A stretch of DNA of 64,000 bases, taken from Bradyrhizobium iriomotense (lineage in GTDB: Bacteria; Pseudomonadota; Alphaproteobacteria; Rhizobiales; Xanthobacteraceae). Where the stretch lies: NCBI RefSeq assembly GCF_030160715.1, contig NZ_BSOW01000024.1:1-64000 (forward strand), in the 5' to 3' direction. Below the pieces are notes generated by a model. That model ran no database searches and was not told where the DNA came from. It saw nothing but the letters and a program-made list of their open reading frames with translations. The position numbers and the translations under genes are program-made. Positions within the stretch are counted from its first letter, which is position 1. Each line of letters starts with the position of its first letter. Positions 25,333 through 33,832 of the stretch are shown here, piece after piece.

Positions 25333-25428
25333 ATGAGAACGAATGACCAGCGAGTTCAAAGCGACATGCGCAAGCGCATGACGCGTCGCTGCTTCTCTGC
25401 GGCGACCGGCCCGTGTTGTTGCTGCTGA
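25333..25428 (+). CDS. Poly-cysteine leader ORF (31 codons)
   Basis: A short ORF beginning ATG AGA ACG (25333) with in-frame ATGs at 25366 and 25378, ending Gly-Pro-Cys-Cys-Cys-Cys-stop (TGT TGT TGC TGC TGA at 25414-25428). It precedes a 69-residue protein gene and ssuA on the same strand. Runs of cysteine codons just before a stop are the hallmark of cysteine-responsive leader peptides (attenuators) described for sulfur genes in mycobacteria. Translation stalling when Cys-tRNA is scarce would raise downstream expression. Translation and function here are inferred. Confidence 0.6.
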   Translation: MRTNDQRVQSDMRKRMTRRCFSAATGPCCCC

Positions 25429-25501
25429 TCGTCACTTCAGCCGCACCGCAATCGCAAATTCCAGAGACAGGAACGCCGGAACTCCCGGCGAACGAGCAGT
25501 C

Positions 25502-25711
25502 ATGACCAAAGCCTACATCATCGAAGTCCACGACCGCACCGCCGGCATCATCGCACGCGATGCGCACGGTTTCCGCTTCTTCTCCTCCGAGCGCCTGTTC
25601 GACAGCCTCGAAGGCCGCCAGTTCCGCTCGGCCCGCGATGCCGAGCGCGCCGCGCGCGCAGTGTTCTCCGAACGGCGCCATCTCTTCAACCAATCGCTCT
25701 TCGCAATCTGA
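25502..25711 (+). CDS. Small hypothetical protein in the ssuA transcription unit
   Basis: A 69-residue soluble, basic protein (begins MTKAYIIEVHDRTAGIIARD) rich in Arg, Phe and Glu, with no signal peptide or membrane segment. The repeated FRFFSSERLFDSLEGRQF and RDAERAARAVFSERRHLFNQ segments suggest two helices after a short beta sheet. It lies 73 bp after the poly-Cys leader ORF and 27 bp before ssuA, so all three are probably cotranscribed. I do not recognise a function; a sulfur-linked role is contextual only. Confidence 0.65.
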   Translation: MTKAYIIEVHDRTAGIIARDAHGFRFFSSERLFDSLEGRQFRSARDAERAARAVFSERRHLFNQSLFAI

Positions 25712-25738
25712 AGCGATGCTCGAAAGGAATCATCTGCC

Positions 25739-26692
25739 ATGATCACACGACGATATATCCTGAGCACCGCGTTGCTGCTTGCAACCGTGCTGGCCGCTCC
25801 TGCGCGCGCCGAAGACAAGCCGACCGAAATCCGCATCGGCACACAGAAGGGCGGCTTCTTCCCGGCGGTCCGCCAGCGTCACACGATCGAGGGCGCCTTC
25901 CGGCCGCTCGGAATCGAGATCAAATGGGTCGACTTCCAGTTCGGTCCGCCCTTGCTGGAAGCCATCAATGTCGGCAGCGTCGATTTCGGTTTCGTGGGCG
26001 ATGCTCCCCCGATCTTCGCGCAGGCCGGCAGCGCCAAGATTCGCTATGTGGCGGCGGTGAAATCGGACGGTACGTCGCAAGCGATCGTCGTGCCGAAGGA
26101 TTCGCCCATCCATTCGCTCGCCGATCTCAAGGGCAAGCGCGTCGCCTTTGGCAAGGGCTCGAGTGCGCATAATCTCCTGGTTGCCGCGCTGGAGAAGGCC
26201 GGCCTGACGTGGAACGATATCACTCCGGCGCCGCTCGCGCCGGCGGACGCGACGGCTGCCTTCGTGAAGGGCTCGGTCGATGCATGGTCGATCTGGGACC
26301 CCTATTTCGCACTTGCTGAGCTGAAGGAGAACGCACGCGTGCTGGTCCTCGACAAGGACGTGCACAAGCCGAACTCGTTCTACATTGCAGGCTCCGACTT
26401 CGTCGAAAGATATCCGTCGCTGGTCGCAAAGCTCAACGCAGCTTTCGCGGCCGAAGGCGTCTGGGCGGAGAGCCATCACGAGGAGGTCGCCAAGGCGCAG
26501 GCCGAGGCGACCGGCGTCGATATCGAGGCGATCAGGCGCTTCGTCGATCGCTCCAACTATCGCGTCGTGCCGCTCGATGCGGAGGTGATCAAAAGCCAGC
26601 AGGCGATCGCCGATCGCTTCGCGCGGCTCGGCCTGATCCCGAAGTCGATCGACGTCTCCAGCATCGTCTGGAAGTGGAATCCGGGTTCCTGA
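25739..26692 (+). CDS. ssuA: Aliphatic sulfonate ABC transporter substrate-binding protein
   Basis: A 317-residue periplasmic binding protein with a signal peptide (MITRRYILSTALLLATVLAA, cleavage after PARA at about residue 24). The SsuA/NMT1-like fold has motifs VDFQFGPPLLEAINVGSVDFGFVGDAPP and SIWDPYFALAE. It would bind alkanesulfonates as a sulfur source. No ssuB ATPase, ssuC permease or ssuD monooxygenase is adjacent, so it must work with a system encoded elsewhere. The poly-Cys leader upstream hints at induction under sulfur limitation. Confidence 0.9.
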   Translation: MITRRYILSTALLLATVLAAPARAEDKPTEIRIGTQKGGFFPAVRQRHTIEGAFRPLGIEIKWVDFQFGPPLLEAINVGSVDFGFVGDAPPIFAQAGSAKIRYVAAVKSDGTSQAIVVPKDSPIHSLADLKGKRVAFGKGSSAHNLLVAALEKAGLTWNDITPAPLAPADATAAFVKGSVDAWSIWDPYFALAELKENARVLVLDKDVHKPNSFYIAGSDFVERYPSLVAKLNAAFAAEGVWAESHHEEVAKAQAEATGVDIEAIRRFVDRSNYRVVPLDAEVIKSQQAIADRFARLGLIPKSIDVSSIVWKWNPGS

Positions 26693-26699
26693 TCAGGGC

Positions 26700-27482
26700 T
26701 CAGCCTTTCAGCGCGGCCAGCAATTCATCCGGGCGCTCGGCCATGATCATATGACCCGCGCCCGGCACCACGATGGTCCGCGCCTGCGGGATCGCGGCGG
26801 CGAGCACCTTGCCCGCTTTCGCCGGCGTCATCATGTCCCGTTCGCCGAGGATCAGCGTGGTCGGCACCCTCACGCTCGCCGCAGCAGCGAGTGCGTTGCC
26901 ATACGAGTTGCAGGCCGATAAATCCTTGAACAGCACGCCTGGCTCGCAATCCCTCAGCACGGCCTGGGCTCCGCCATGCATCCATAGCCCCGGCGCGAGG
27001 CTGCCGCCGAGCTCGGCCTTGAAGCCGAGGCCCCAGATCGAAACCATGTCGATGGCGTCCTGGTCGTTGGCCTCTGCGGCCTTTAGCAGATCAGGCCCGA
27101 CCGTCATGGTCGCGGCCGTGCCGATCAGGCTCAGCGCGGAGACCTTGTCGGGGTGGCGCGCCGCGGTCTCCAGCGAGATCAGAGATCCCATCGAATGTCC
27201 GATCAGGTGCGCTTTCGCAACGCTGGCCGCTCCGAGCAGTGCGGCGGTCCAGTCGGCCATCTCTGCGATGCTGGACAGGGACGGGCCAGTCGAGCGGCCG
27301 TGGCCGGGCAGGTCGGGAGCCAGCACGGCAAAACCGTGATGGGCGAACCAGCGCGTATGCAGGGCCCAGGTCGAGTGATCGAAGCCGGCGCCGTGGATGA
27401 ACACCACGGCGGGCAGGGACTTGTCGAATTCGCGGCCGCCGGTTGCGACAAACACCTCGGCGCCGTTGACGGAGAGCTTCAT
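26700..27482 (-). CDS. Alpha/beta hydrolase
   Basis: A 260-residue alpha/beta-hydrolase. The oxyanion motif is VVFIHGAGFDHSTW (about residues 25-38), the nucleophile elbow GHSMGS (Ser near residue 99), the acid in ILGERDMMTP, and the catalytic His in VPGAGHMIMAERP. Start 27482 (MKLSVNGAEVF) is preferred; upstream codons belong to the 3' end of metY in another frame. It lies 19 bp downstream of metY, so probably cotranscribed. The substrate is unknown. Confidence 0.88.
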   Translation of the reverse strand: MKLSVNGAEVFVATGGREFDKSLPAVVFIHGAGFDHSTWALHTRWFAHHGFAVLAPDLPGHGRSTGPSLSSIAEMADWTAALLGAASVAKAHLIGHSMGSLISLETAARHPDKVSALSLIGTAATMTVGPDLLKAAEANDQDAIDMVSIWGLGFKAELGGSLAPGLWMHGGAQAVLRDCEPGVLFKDLSACNSYGNALAAAASVRVPTTLILGERDMMTPAKAGKVLAAAIPQARTIVVPGAGHMIMAERPDELLAALKG

Positions 27483-27501
27483 GACTTCAGACCTTTTGGC
27501 T

Positions 27502-28797
27502 TCAGACCTTTTGCGAGATGCGCAGCGCTTGGGCGAGATCGTCGATGATGTCGGAGGCCGTCTCGATGCCGACCGACAGGCGCACCAGCTCTTCGCCGAT
27601 GCCGGCCGCCTTGAGCTGCTCGGCATCCATCTGCTGATGCGTGGTGCTCGCGGGATGGATCACCAGGGTCTTGGCGTCGCCGACATTGGCGAGATGGCTG
27701 ATCATGCGCAGCTGTTCGATGAACTTGCGCCCCGCAGCGCGGCCGCCCTTGATGCCGAAGGAAACGATCGAGCCGGCACCGCGCGGCAGCAGCTGCTTTG
27801 CGAGCTGATAGTCCGGGTGGGTCTCCAGCGAGGGATGTAGCACCCAGTCGACGGCCTTGTTGGCTTTCAGCGCTTCCAGCACGGAGTGCGTATTCTGCAT
27901 GTGACGGTCCATGCGCACGGGAAGCGTCTCGACGCCCTGCAAGAGCTGGAACGCATTGGTCGGCGACATGCAGGCGCCGAAGTCGCGCAATCCTTCCGTG
28001 CGCGCGCGCATGATGAAGGCCGCCGTGCCGAACTGCTCGTCGAAGACCATGCCGTGATAGCCGGCATAGGGCTCGGTGAGCACGGCGAACTTGCCCGACC
28101 CGCGCCAGTCGAAGCGGCCGCCATCGACGACCGCGCCGCCGATCGCGATGCCATGGCCGCCGATCCACTTGGTCGCCGAATGCATGACGATGTCGGCCCC
28201 TAACTCGATCGGCCGGCTGAGATAGGGCGTGGCAAAAGTGTTGTCGATCAGGAGCGGAATTTTCGCATCATGCGCGATGCCCGCGACCTTCGGGATATCA
28301 AGCACCTCCAGCCCCGGATTGCCGATGGTCTCGCCGATCACGAGCCTGGTGTTCGGCCTGATCGCAGCACGGAACGCATCGTGGTCGCGCGGCTTTACGA
28401 ACGTCGTGGTGATGCCGAAGCGCGGCAGCGTGTGTGCCAGCAGGTTGATGGTGCCGCCATAGAGCGAGCTCGACGCCACGATGTGGTCGCCGGCATTGAG
28501 CAGTGTGGCAATCGCCAGATGCATCGCCGCCTGGCCGCTGGAGGTGCAGATTGCGCCGACGCCGCCCTCCAGCGCCGCAAGCCGCTCCTCCAGCACGCCC
28601 GTGGTCGGATTCGATATCCGCGTATAGATGTGCCCGGCGCGCTCGAGATTGAACAGCGCCGCCGCATGGTCCGTGTCCTGGAACACGTAGGACGTGGTCT
28701 GATAGATCGGCACCGCACGGGCGCCGGTCGCGGGATCCGGATGCTGGCCCGCATGCAGGCTCAGGGTTTCGAAAGCAGGCGGCTTGGGTGCGGGCAT
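27502..28797 (-). CDS. metY: O-acetylhomoserine aminocarboxypropyltransferase (sulfhydrylase)
   Basis: A 431-residue PLP enzyme of the Cys/Met metabolism family that makes homocysteine (or methionine) from O-acetylhomoserine and sulfide (or methanethiol). The N-terminus ETLSLHAGQHPDPATGARAV and the PLP lysine motif HSATKWIGGHG (about residues 206-216) are diagnostic. The family's usual length is about 430. It fits the sulfur theme beside ssuA. I saw no SAM riboswitch upstream. Its last codons are followed by a 15-bp tandem duplication carrying AAAGG. Confidence 0.93.
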   Translation of the reverse strand: MPAPKPPAFETLSLHAGQHPDPATGARAVPIYQTTSYVFQDTDHAAALFNLERAGHIYTRISNPTTGVLEERLAALEGGVGAICTSSGQAAMHLAIATLLNAGDHIVASSSLYGGTINLLAHTLPRFGITTTFVKPRDHDAFRAAIRPNTRLVIGETIGNPGLEVLDIPKVAGIAHDAKIPLLIDNTFATPYLSRPIELGADIVMHSATKWIGGHGIAIGGAVVDGGRFDWRGSGKFAVLTEPYAGYHGMVFDEQFGTAAFIMRARTEGLRDFGACMSPTNAFQLLQGVETLPVRMDRHMQNTHSVLEALKANKAVDWVLHPSLETHPDYQLAKQLLPRGAGSIVSFGIKGGRAAGRKFIEQLRMISHLANVGDAKTLVIHPASTTHQQMDAEQLKAAGIGEELVRLSVGIETASDIIDDLAQALRISQKV

Positions 28798-28891
28798 GCT
28801 TGGCCTCGTTAATCTCTCGGTAAGACCCGAAGGTTTGCCACAGATCGGGGCTGCCCGTCAGCCGTTGACAGCAGCATTTTGACGGTCTTGC

Positions 28892-28941
28892 GCCAAGTCG
28901 AGCTGCCAAGTCGAGCTGCCAAGTCGAGCTGCCAAGTCGAG
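28892..28941. repeat. 13-bp tandem repeat upstream of metY
   Basis: Three exact copies of gccaagtcgagct plus an 11-nt partial copy, in the gap between divergent metY and a chemoreceptor gene. A unit length not divisible by 3 and the intergenic position make copy-number variation likely to be tolerated. Confidence 0.9.
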
Positions 28942-29057
28942 CCCTGGGCCGCGCCGCGTAACTCGGTTCTTAACGAATTTGCTTCATTTTGCCTCTAGTA
29001 ACCTCGCGCCTGCCACTTGGATCCAGTGAGGGTGCCCTGCAACACCGAAGAGGCAGA

Positions 29058-30767
29058 ATGCCGAGTTTCAAGAAACTGTTTTCGCTTCGTTCGATCGGCG
29101 CCAAGCTCGCCCTCATGAACGTTGTCAGTGCCGTTTGTATGATCCTGGTCGCCTCCACGATTTTGTGGATCGCCCGCAATCAACTCGTCGTGGAGCGCGT
29201 CGAGAAGGCGCATACGGCCGTTGATTCGATCTGGAATCTGGCCGATGGCTACTACAAGGCCTACAAGGCCGGCCTGATGACCGAAGACGAGGCCAAGAAA
29301 CGCTTTCTCGATGCTAACGACAAGGTTTGGCAGGAAAACCGCGTCAATTTCGTCTTCATTTATGATTACGAGACCGGGCTTTGCGTCTCCAACCCCGGTA
29401 TTCCGAATTTCGTCGGCAAGGACATGCGTGGGAACAAGGACGCCAACGGCATGCTCTTCGCGGTCGCGTTGATGGACATTGCGAGGAAAGGGCAGGGTAC
29501 GCTGCGCTATTCGTTCCGCCGCAACGGCACCGATCCCACGCCGCTCGAAAAGGTCGCTTTCACGCGCGGCTTCGCGCCGTGGAATATGACGATTACCTCG
29601 ACCGAATACATGTTGGAGGTCGACAATTCCTTCTGGTCGATGGCGCAGACCGCGTTCATGGTCATCGCCGTGCTGATGCTGATCTCGATCGCGATCTCCT
29701 GGGCCGTTGCCCGCAGCGTGGTAAAGCCGCTGGCGGGCTTGAAGGATCGCATGGCCTTGCTCAGCGACGGCCAACTCGATGCGCCCGTGGTCCATGCCGA
29801 TCGCCGCGACGAGATCGGCGAAATGGCGCGGACGGTGCAGGTGTTCCGCGACGCAATGCGCGAGACCAACCGCCTGCGCGAGGAGCAGGCTGCGACGGAG
29901 CAGCGTCAGGCCGAAGCGCGCAAGGTCGACATGCACCGTCTCGCGGACCAGTTTGAAAGCGAGGTCGGCGAGATCATCGAGCTCGTGTCGGTCGCAGCCG
30001 GCCAGCTCGAACAGTCGTCGACGACCCTGTCGATGACCTCCGCGACCGTCGAGCAGGTCAGCAATCGGGCCTCCAACGCGTCGGGCGAAGCCTCCGCCAA
30101 CGTGCATTCGGTGGCGGCGGCGAGCGAGGAGCTCGCGTCCTCGATCGGCGAGATCAGTCGCCAGGTCGAGGCCTCCGCGCGCATCGCCGGCGAAGCCGTG
30201 ACGCAGGCGCAGAAGACCGACACCCGCATCAGCGAGCTGTCGAGGGCGGCGAGCCGGATCGGCGACGTCGTCGATCTCATTCAGACCATCGCCGGGCAGA
30301 CCAATCTCCTGGCGCTGAACGCGACGATTGAAGCGGCCCGTGCCGGCGACGCCGGCAGGGGTTTTGCGGTGGTGGCCTCGGAAGTAAAGTCGCTTGCGGA
30401 GCAGACCGCGAAGGCAACCGGCGAGATCAGCCAGCAGATTGCCGACATCCAGTCGGCGACCCAGGATTCGGTCGCGGCGATCAAGGAGATCGGCGCGACG
30501 ATCGCGCGTATCTCGGAGATTTCGGCCACCATCGCAAGTTCGGTCGAGCAGCAGGGCTCGGCCACCCAGGAAATCTCGCGGAACGTGCAGTCCGCCGCCG
30601 CAGGCACCTCGCAGGTCGAAACCAGCATCGCGGACGTTCAGCGCGGCGCGGCGGAAGCCGGCGGCGCCTCCGCGCAGGTGCAATCGGCCGCGCAGTCGCT
30701 GGCGAATGAGAGCGACCGGCTCAAGCGCGGCGTCGCAAGCTTCATGAGCTCGATCCGGGCGGCGTGA
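29058..30767 (+). CDS. Methyl-accepting chemotaxis protein with a Cache-type sensor
   Basis: A 569-residue chemoreceptor. Membrane segment 1 is at about residues 14-36, then a periplasmic single-Cache-like domain of about 150 residues (FVFIYDYETGLCVSNPG; GKDMRGNKDANGMLF; TSTEYMLEVDNSFW). Segment 2 (near residues 197-218) leads to HAMP and the signalling domain with tip AGQTNLLALNATIEAARAGD. Such sensors often bind carboxylates. The ATG at 29058 follows AGAGGCAG. Its signalling tip is nearly identical to the receptor at 5110-7191, but the sensors are unrelated. Confidence 0.93.
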   Translation: MPSFKKLFSLRSIGAKLALMNVVSAVCMILVASTILWIARNQLVVERVEKAHTAVDSIWNLADGYYKAYKAGLMTEDEAKKRFLDANDKVWQENRVNFVFIYDYETGLCVSNPGIPNFVGKDMRGNKDANGMLFAVALMDIARKGQGTLRYSFRRNGTDPTPLEKVAFTRGFAPWNMTITSTEYMLEVDNSFWSMAQTAFMVIAVLMLISIAISWAVARSVVKPLAGLKDRMALLSDGQLDAPVVHADRRDEIGEMARTVQVFRDAMRETNRLREEQAATEQRQAEARKVDMHRLADQFESEVGEIIELVSVAAGQLEQSSTTLSMTSATVEQVSNRASNASGEASANVHSVAAASEELASSIGEISRQVEASARIAGEAVTQAQKTDTRISELSRAASRIGDVVDLIQTIAGQTNLLALNATIEAARAGDAGRGFAVVASEVKSLAEQTAKATGEISQQIADIQSATQDSVAAIKEIGATIARISEISATIASSVEQQGSATQEISRNVQSAAAGTSQVETSIADVQRGAAEAGGASAQVQSAAQSLANESDRLKRGVASFMSSIRAA

Positions 30768-30824
30768 CGGTCAGCGTCGCTCGATACCGAAGTCATGCAC
30801 GGAGGCGTCCCCACGCCATCGGCG

Positions 30825-31553
30825 TCATGGCGATATAAGGCGGTCGCGCATGGCGATCATCACGGCCTGCGTGCGGGTCGCCGCGCCGAGCTTCTTGCAG
30901 CAGCTCTTGACGTGGGCCTTCACGGTGCGCCCCGTGATGTTCAGGGCATCGGCGATCTCGTCGGTGGATCGGCCAAGGGCTGCCTGCGTCAGCACCTCGC
31001 GCTCGCGCAGTGACAGCACGAGCTGCGGGACAGCAGGCAGGCCGCGCAGCCGCAGCGCCCGGTCGAACGCGTAGAGCGCCATGAGATGGAGTGCGGGCAG
31101 TTCGCGTTCCGGCAGTTCGATCGCGGCGCCGCCGAAATAGACTTGTCCCATGCGCCCCGTGGGCGAGGCGACCGGGATCATGAAGCCGTCCACCATTCCG
31201 AAATCGCGGGCCCGCTGCACCAGCTCCGCGGCGCGCGGCTCCCGCTCCGGATCGTAAGGCGCCTCCCTGAACCAGCGGAAGGGACGGACCGTCGCCTTGC
31301 AATAGCGCAGCGCCGGATCGTCCCAGACATATTGCCCCTCCGAATACATATCCAGGAAGCCGGCCGGCAGCCGTTCGGCGAGAACAGCGTCGCGCGCAGG
31401 CTCGGTCGACAGAGGGGCGACGTAGGCGCAGCAGAAATAATCGAACCCATACTGGCCGAGCACGCGGCCCATTGCGTCAACAACGCCCGCCGCGTCGGGA
31501 AGCGACCCGACCTGCTCGACGAATTCGAACGCGCGACTGCGGATCAGGTCCAT
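30825..31553 (-). CDS. LuxR-family regulator with autoinducer-binding domain
   Basis: A 242-residue LuxR-type protein. The autoinducer-binding domain covers about residues 15-165 and the LuxR helix-turn-helix is at about 175-235 (LSLREREVLTQAALGRSTDE, then TVKAHVKSCCKKLGA). Aligned by eye to TraR, the ligand-site Tyr, Asp-Pro (YVWDDPAL), Trp (PFRWFRE) and Gly are kept, but the first Trp is Phe (AGFLDMY). No luxI synthase is in the window, so it is a solo receptor, possibly for a non-self or unusual signal. Confidence 0.88.
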   Translation of the reverse strand: MDLIRSRAFEFVEQVGSLPDAAGVVDAMGRVLGQYGFDYFCCAYVAPLSTEPARDAVLAERLPAGFLDMYSEGQYVWDDPALRYCKATVRPFRWFREAPYDPEREPRAAELVQRARDFGMVDGFMIPVASPTGRMGQVYFGGAAIELPERELPALHLMALYAFDRALRLRGLPAVPQLVLSLREREVLTQAALGRSTDEIADALNITGRTVKAHVKSCCKKLGAATRTQAVMIAMRDRLISP

Positions 31554-31749
31554 CGACGGATTCTCCGAGCGGGCCTTGACGGATCTCTCGACCCGTCCCG
31601 GCTGGCGAGTGTAGGACGGCGATGCAGCGCCGGCAATCTGAGCGAGAGCGATAGCGCGCGAGTCCTCGCGGGCTGGTGACTTGCGTTTCGGTCCCGAATT
31701 GCCGATGAAATTCGTCGCGCTCGAAAATCAGACAAAAGGGACAAGCCGA

Positions 31750-32637
31750 ATGACTGCCGAAATCACTATGACTGCCGACGTAATCGGGTTGACCAGGATA
31801 GCTCCGGTCTCGCGCCGCGCCTTCATGAGCGCGACCGCGGCGGCCGCCGCGGGTTACACGCTTGCTGCGGGACCCGTTCGTGCCGAAGTCGTCACCACAG
31901 ATACGACTGGCCTTCAGGCTGGAGATGCCACGATCAAGGTCGGCGAGGGCGAAATGCCCGGCTATTATGCACGCCCGGCCGGCGTCAGCCGTCCGCCGGT
32001 GGTCCTGGTGGCAATGGAGATTTTTGGTCTGCACGAATACATCAAGGACGTGACGCGGCGCCTCGCCAAGCTCGGCGCCTTTGCGATCGCGCCCAACTAT
32101 TACTTCAACAAGGGACCGGATCTCACCAAGATTACCGACACCAAGGAGCTCCTGCCCGTCGTCAACGCCAAGCCGGATGCCGAGCTTTTCGCCGATCTCG
32201 ACGCCACGGTCGCCTGGGCCGCGTCGCAAGGCGGCGACACCAGCAGGCTTGGCATGATCGGATTCTGCCGCGGCGGACGCTACGTCTGGGAGTATGCCGC
32301 GCATAGCGATGCGCTGAAGGCGGCCGCGGCGTTCTATGGCTCGCTCGTCGATCCCGCCAATCCGGTGTGGCCGAAGAGCCCGCTCCAGCTCGCACCCGAG
32401 ATGAAGGCGCCCGTGCTCGGCCTCTATGGCGAAGCCGACACCGGCATTTCAGTCGCGCAAGTCGAGCAGATGAAGGCGGCGCTGGAGCAGAACAAGAAGA
32501 CGGCCGAGTTCAAGATCTACAAGGACGCTCCGCACGGCTTCCACGCCGACTACCGCCCCAGCTATCGCAAGGTCGCTGCGGAAGATGCCTGGGCCCAGAT
32601 GCAGGCCTGGTTCAAGAAACATGGCGTGCTGAGCTGA
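31750..32637 (+). CDS. Tat-exported dienelactone hydrolase family protein
   Basis: A 295-residue alpha/beta hydrolase of the carboxymethylenebutenolidase family. The twin-arginine signal SRRAFMSATAAAAAGYTLAA spans about residues 21-40. The nucleophilic Cys is in GFCRGGRYV, the Asp in LYGEADTGIS, and the His in HGFHADYRPSY. The complete Cys-Asp-His triad suggests activity, here outside the cytoplasm. The start was taken at 31750; a longer frame begins at 31681. The natural substrate is unknown. Confidence 0.9.
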   Translation: MTAEITMTADVIGLTRIAPVSRRAFMSATAAAAAGYTLAAGPVRAEVVTTDTTGLQAGDATIKVGEGEMPGYYARPAGVSRPPVVLVAMEIFGLHEYIKDVTRRLAKLGAFAIAPNYYFNKGPDLTKITDTKELLPVVNAKPDAELFADLDATVAWAASQGGDTSRLGMIGFCRGGRYVWEYAAHSDALKAAAAFYGSLVDPANPVWPKSPLQLAPEMKAPVLGLYGEADTGISVAQVEQMKAALEQNKKTAEFKIYKDAPHGFHADYRPSYRKVAAEDAWAQMQAWFKKHGVLS

Positions 32638-32808
32638 CGGCTACGTGCGTCGCGCGCGGGCGGCGTCATGTGCCGCCCGCGCGTCTGATGCTGTTCGCGG
32701 TAATGCCGTTGTCGGTGCCGCTTTTGTTGCTGGAAATTAACGAGGCTTCAGCGCCGACCTCGGATAGAAGGGTGAGCGGCGGGCTTCCTTAAGACCAAGA
32801 CGACTATT

Positions 32809-33021
32809 GTGAAATTTGACGAACAGGAGCGCGGTGCTCTGAAGCGTGCCGGCTTTTCCGTCGCGGACGACCACGAAGCGGCCTACCTCGAAGCCCTCGT
32901 CGCGATCGGTGCGCACGACCATGAGACATTGTGGCTCACGATCACTCTGCGGAACTCCACGCGGGTCGTGTGCGCCTTGCCGCGCGACGAGACCATCGTC
33001 GCCATCGATGAGAATGCCTGA
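32809..33021 (+). CDS. Small hypothetical protein
   Basis: A 70-residue acidic protein from a GTG start (begins MKFDEQERGALKRAGFSVAD). Codon use is normal and no signal or membrane segment is present. The ribosome site is weak. I do not recognise the family; it stands alone between two unrelated genes. The 170 bp upstream show nothing else. Confidence 0.5.
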   Translation: MKFDEQERGALKRAGFSVADDHEAAYLEALVAIGAHDHETLWLTITLRNSTRVVCALPRDETIVAIDENA

Positions 33022-33041
33022 TAGATGCAGTTCGGAAGAGC

Positions 33042-33392
33042 CTAGCGGCGGGCGGCGATCGCCGTCAGCTCCAGCCTGACGCCCGGGCCGAGATCCGCGA
33101 CCCCGACCGCGGCACGCGCCGGCAGATGTTCCGCGGTGAAATAGCGTTTCCACACCTGGTTGAGCGCCGCCTTGTCGGCGAGATCGGTCATGTAGATCGT
33201 CACCTGCAGAACGCAGGAGATATCTGAGCCGGCCCCTTCGAGCAGAATCTTCAACTGGCGAAACACATCGTCGGCCTGACCCGCCATGTCGAGCCCGGCA
33301 TTCTCGGGAACGACGCCGCCGAGATAGAGCACGCCATTATGCTCGACGATTTCGTGGAGCAGTCCTTCATAGGGCAGGGAACGCTTGATCAA
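33042..33392 (-). CDS. RidA (YjgF/YER057c/UK114) family protein
   Basis: A 116-residue trimeric RidA-fold protein that would hydrolyse reactive enamine/imine intermediates. Typical features are LYLGGVVPENAGLDMAGQADDVFRQLKILLEGAGSD (given as landmarks LYLGGVVPE and ADDVFRQL) and the C-terminal RAAVGVADLGPGVRLELTAIA with the conserved Arg. The likely start is TTG at 33392; the open frame continues upstream through the tRNA, which cannot be coding. Metabolic partners are not evident from context. Confidence 0.82.
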   Translation of the reverse strand: MIKRSLPYEGLLHEIVEHNGVLYLGGVVPENAGLDMAGQADDVFRQLKILLEGAGSDISCVLQVTIYMTDLADKAALNQVWKRYFTAEHLPARAAVGVADLGPGVRLELTAIAARR

Positions 33393-33439
33393 GATGGCAT
33401 CCTTGAGGGGCAGGACGAGACATCGTCGGCGAGTGAAGC

Positions 33440-33514
<75 letters not shown>

Positions 33515-33705
33515 AAATGCTGGCAAGGAATCGGGCCGCGACATGGGCCCGCCAAGCGGGGCGATGTCTGCCACAAGCCCCCCTTCTGTGCAAGCGCGCT
33601 TGCCCCGCGAAATCGATAAATCGACCCGGTTGCGCGCCTAACCGGGGCAATTCGACCCGAAATGACCCGCTTTGGGGACGATTTGGTTCCGCAAAAGATC
33701 CCTCG

Positions 33706-33721
33706 CCAACTGGCCAGTTGG
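33706..33721. other. 16-bp perfect palindrome in a 318-bp gap
   Basis: CCAACTGGCCAGTTGG reads identically on both strands. It lies between the tRNA-Thr gene and a small ORF, in a gap (33515-33832) that otherwise shows no gene. It may be a regulator-binding site. Confidence 0.4.
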
Positions 33722-33832
33722 CCGCAACCCTGAATTCGACCAATTCTGGCCGCTTCGTTGCTTTTGGCGGCCGCCGCCCCTTGAGCTGGCCTCGTTCGAT
33801 GGCATCCTGCCGTCGATCATGATGATGGGCCC

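Noticed and set aside
28892..28941. Possible CRISPR array
   Set aside because: The 13-bp units are contiguous with no spacers and no cas genes are nearby; it is a simple tandem repeat.
28798..28980. Possible SAM riboswitch upstream of metY
   Set aside because: I could not find the SAM-II or SAM-I core pairing and conserved bases in this stretch.
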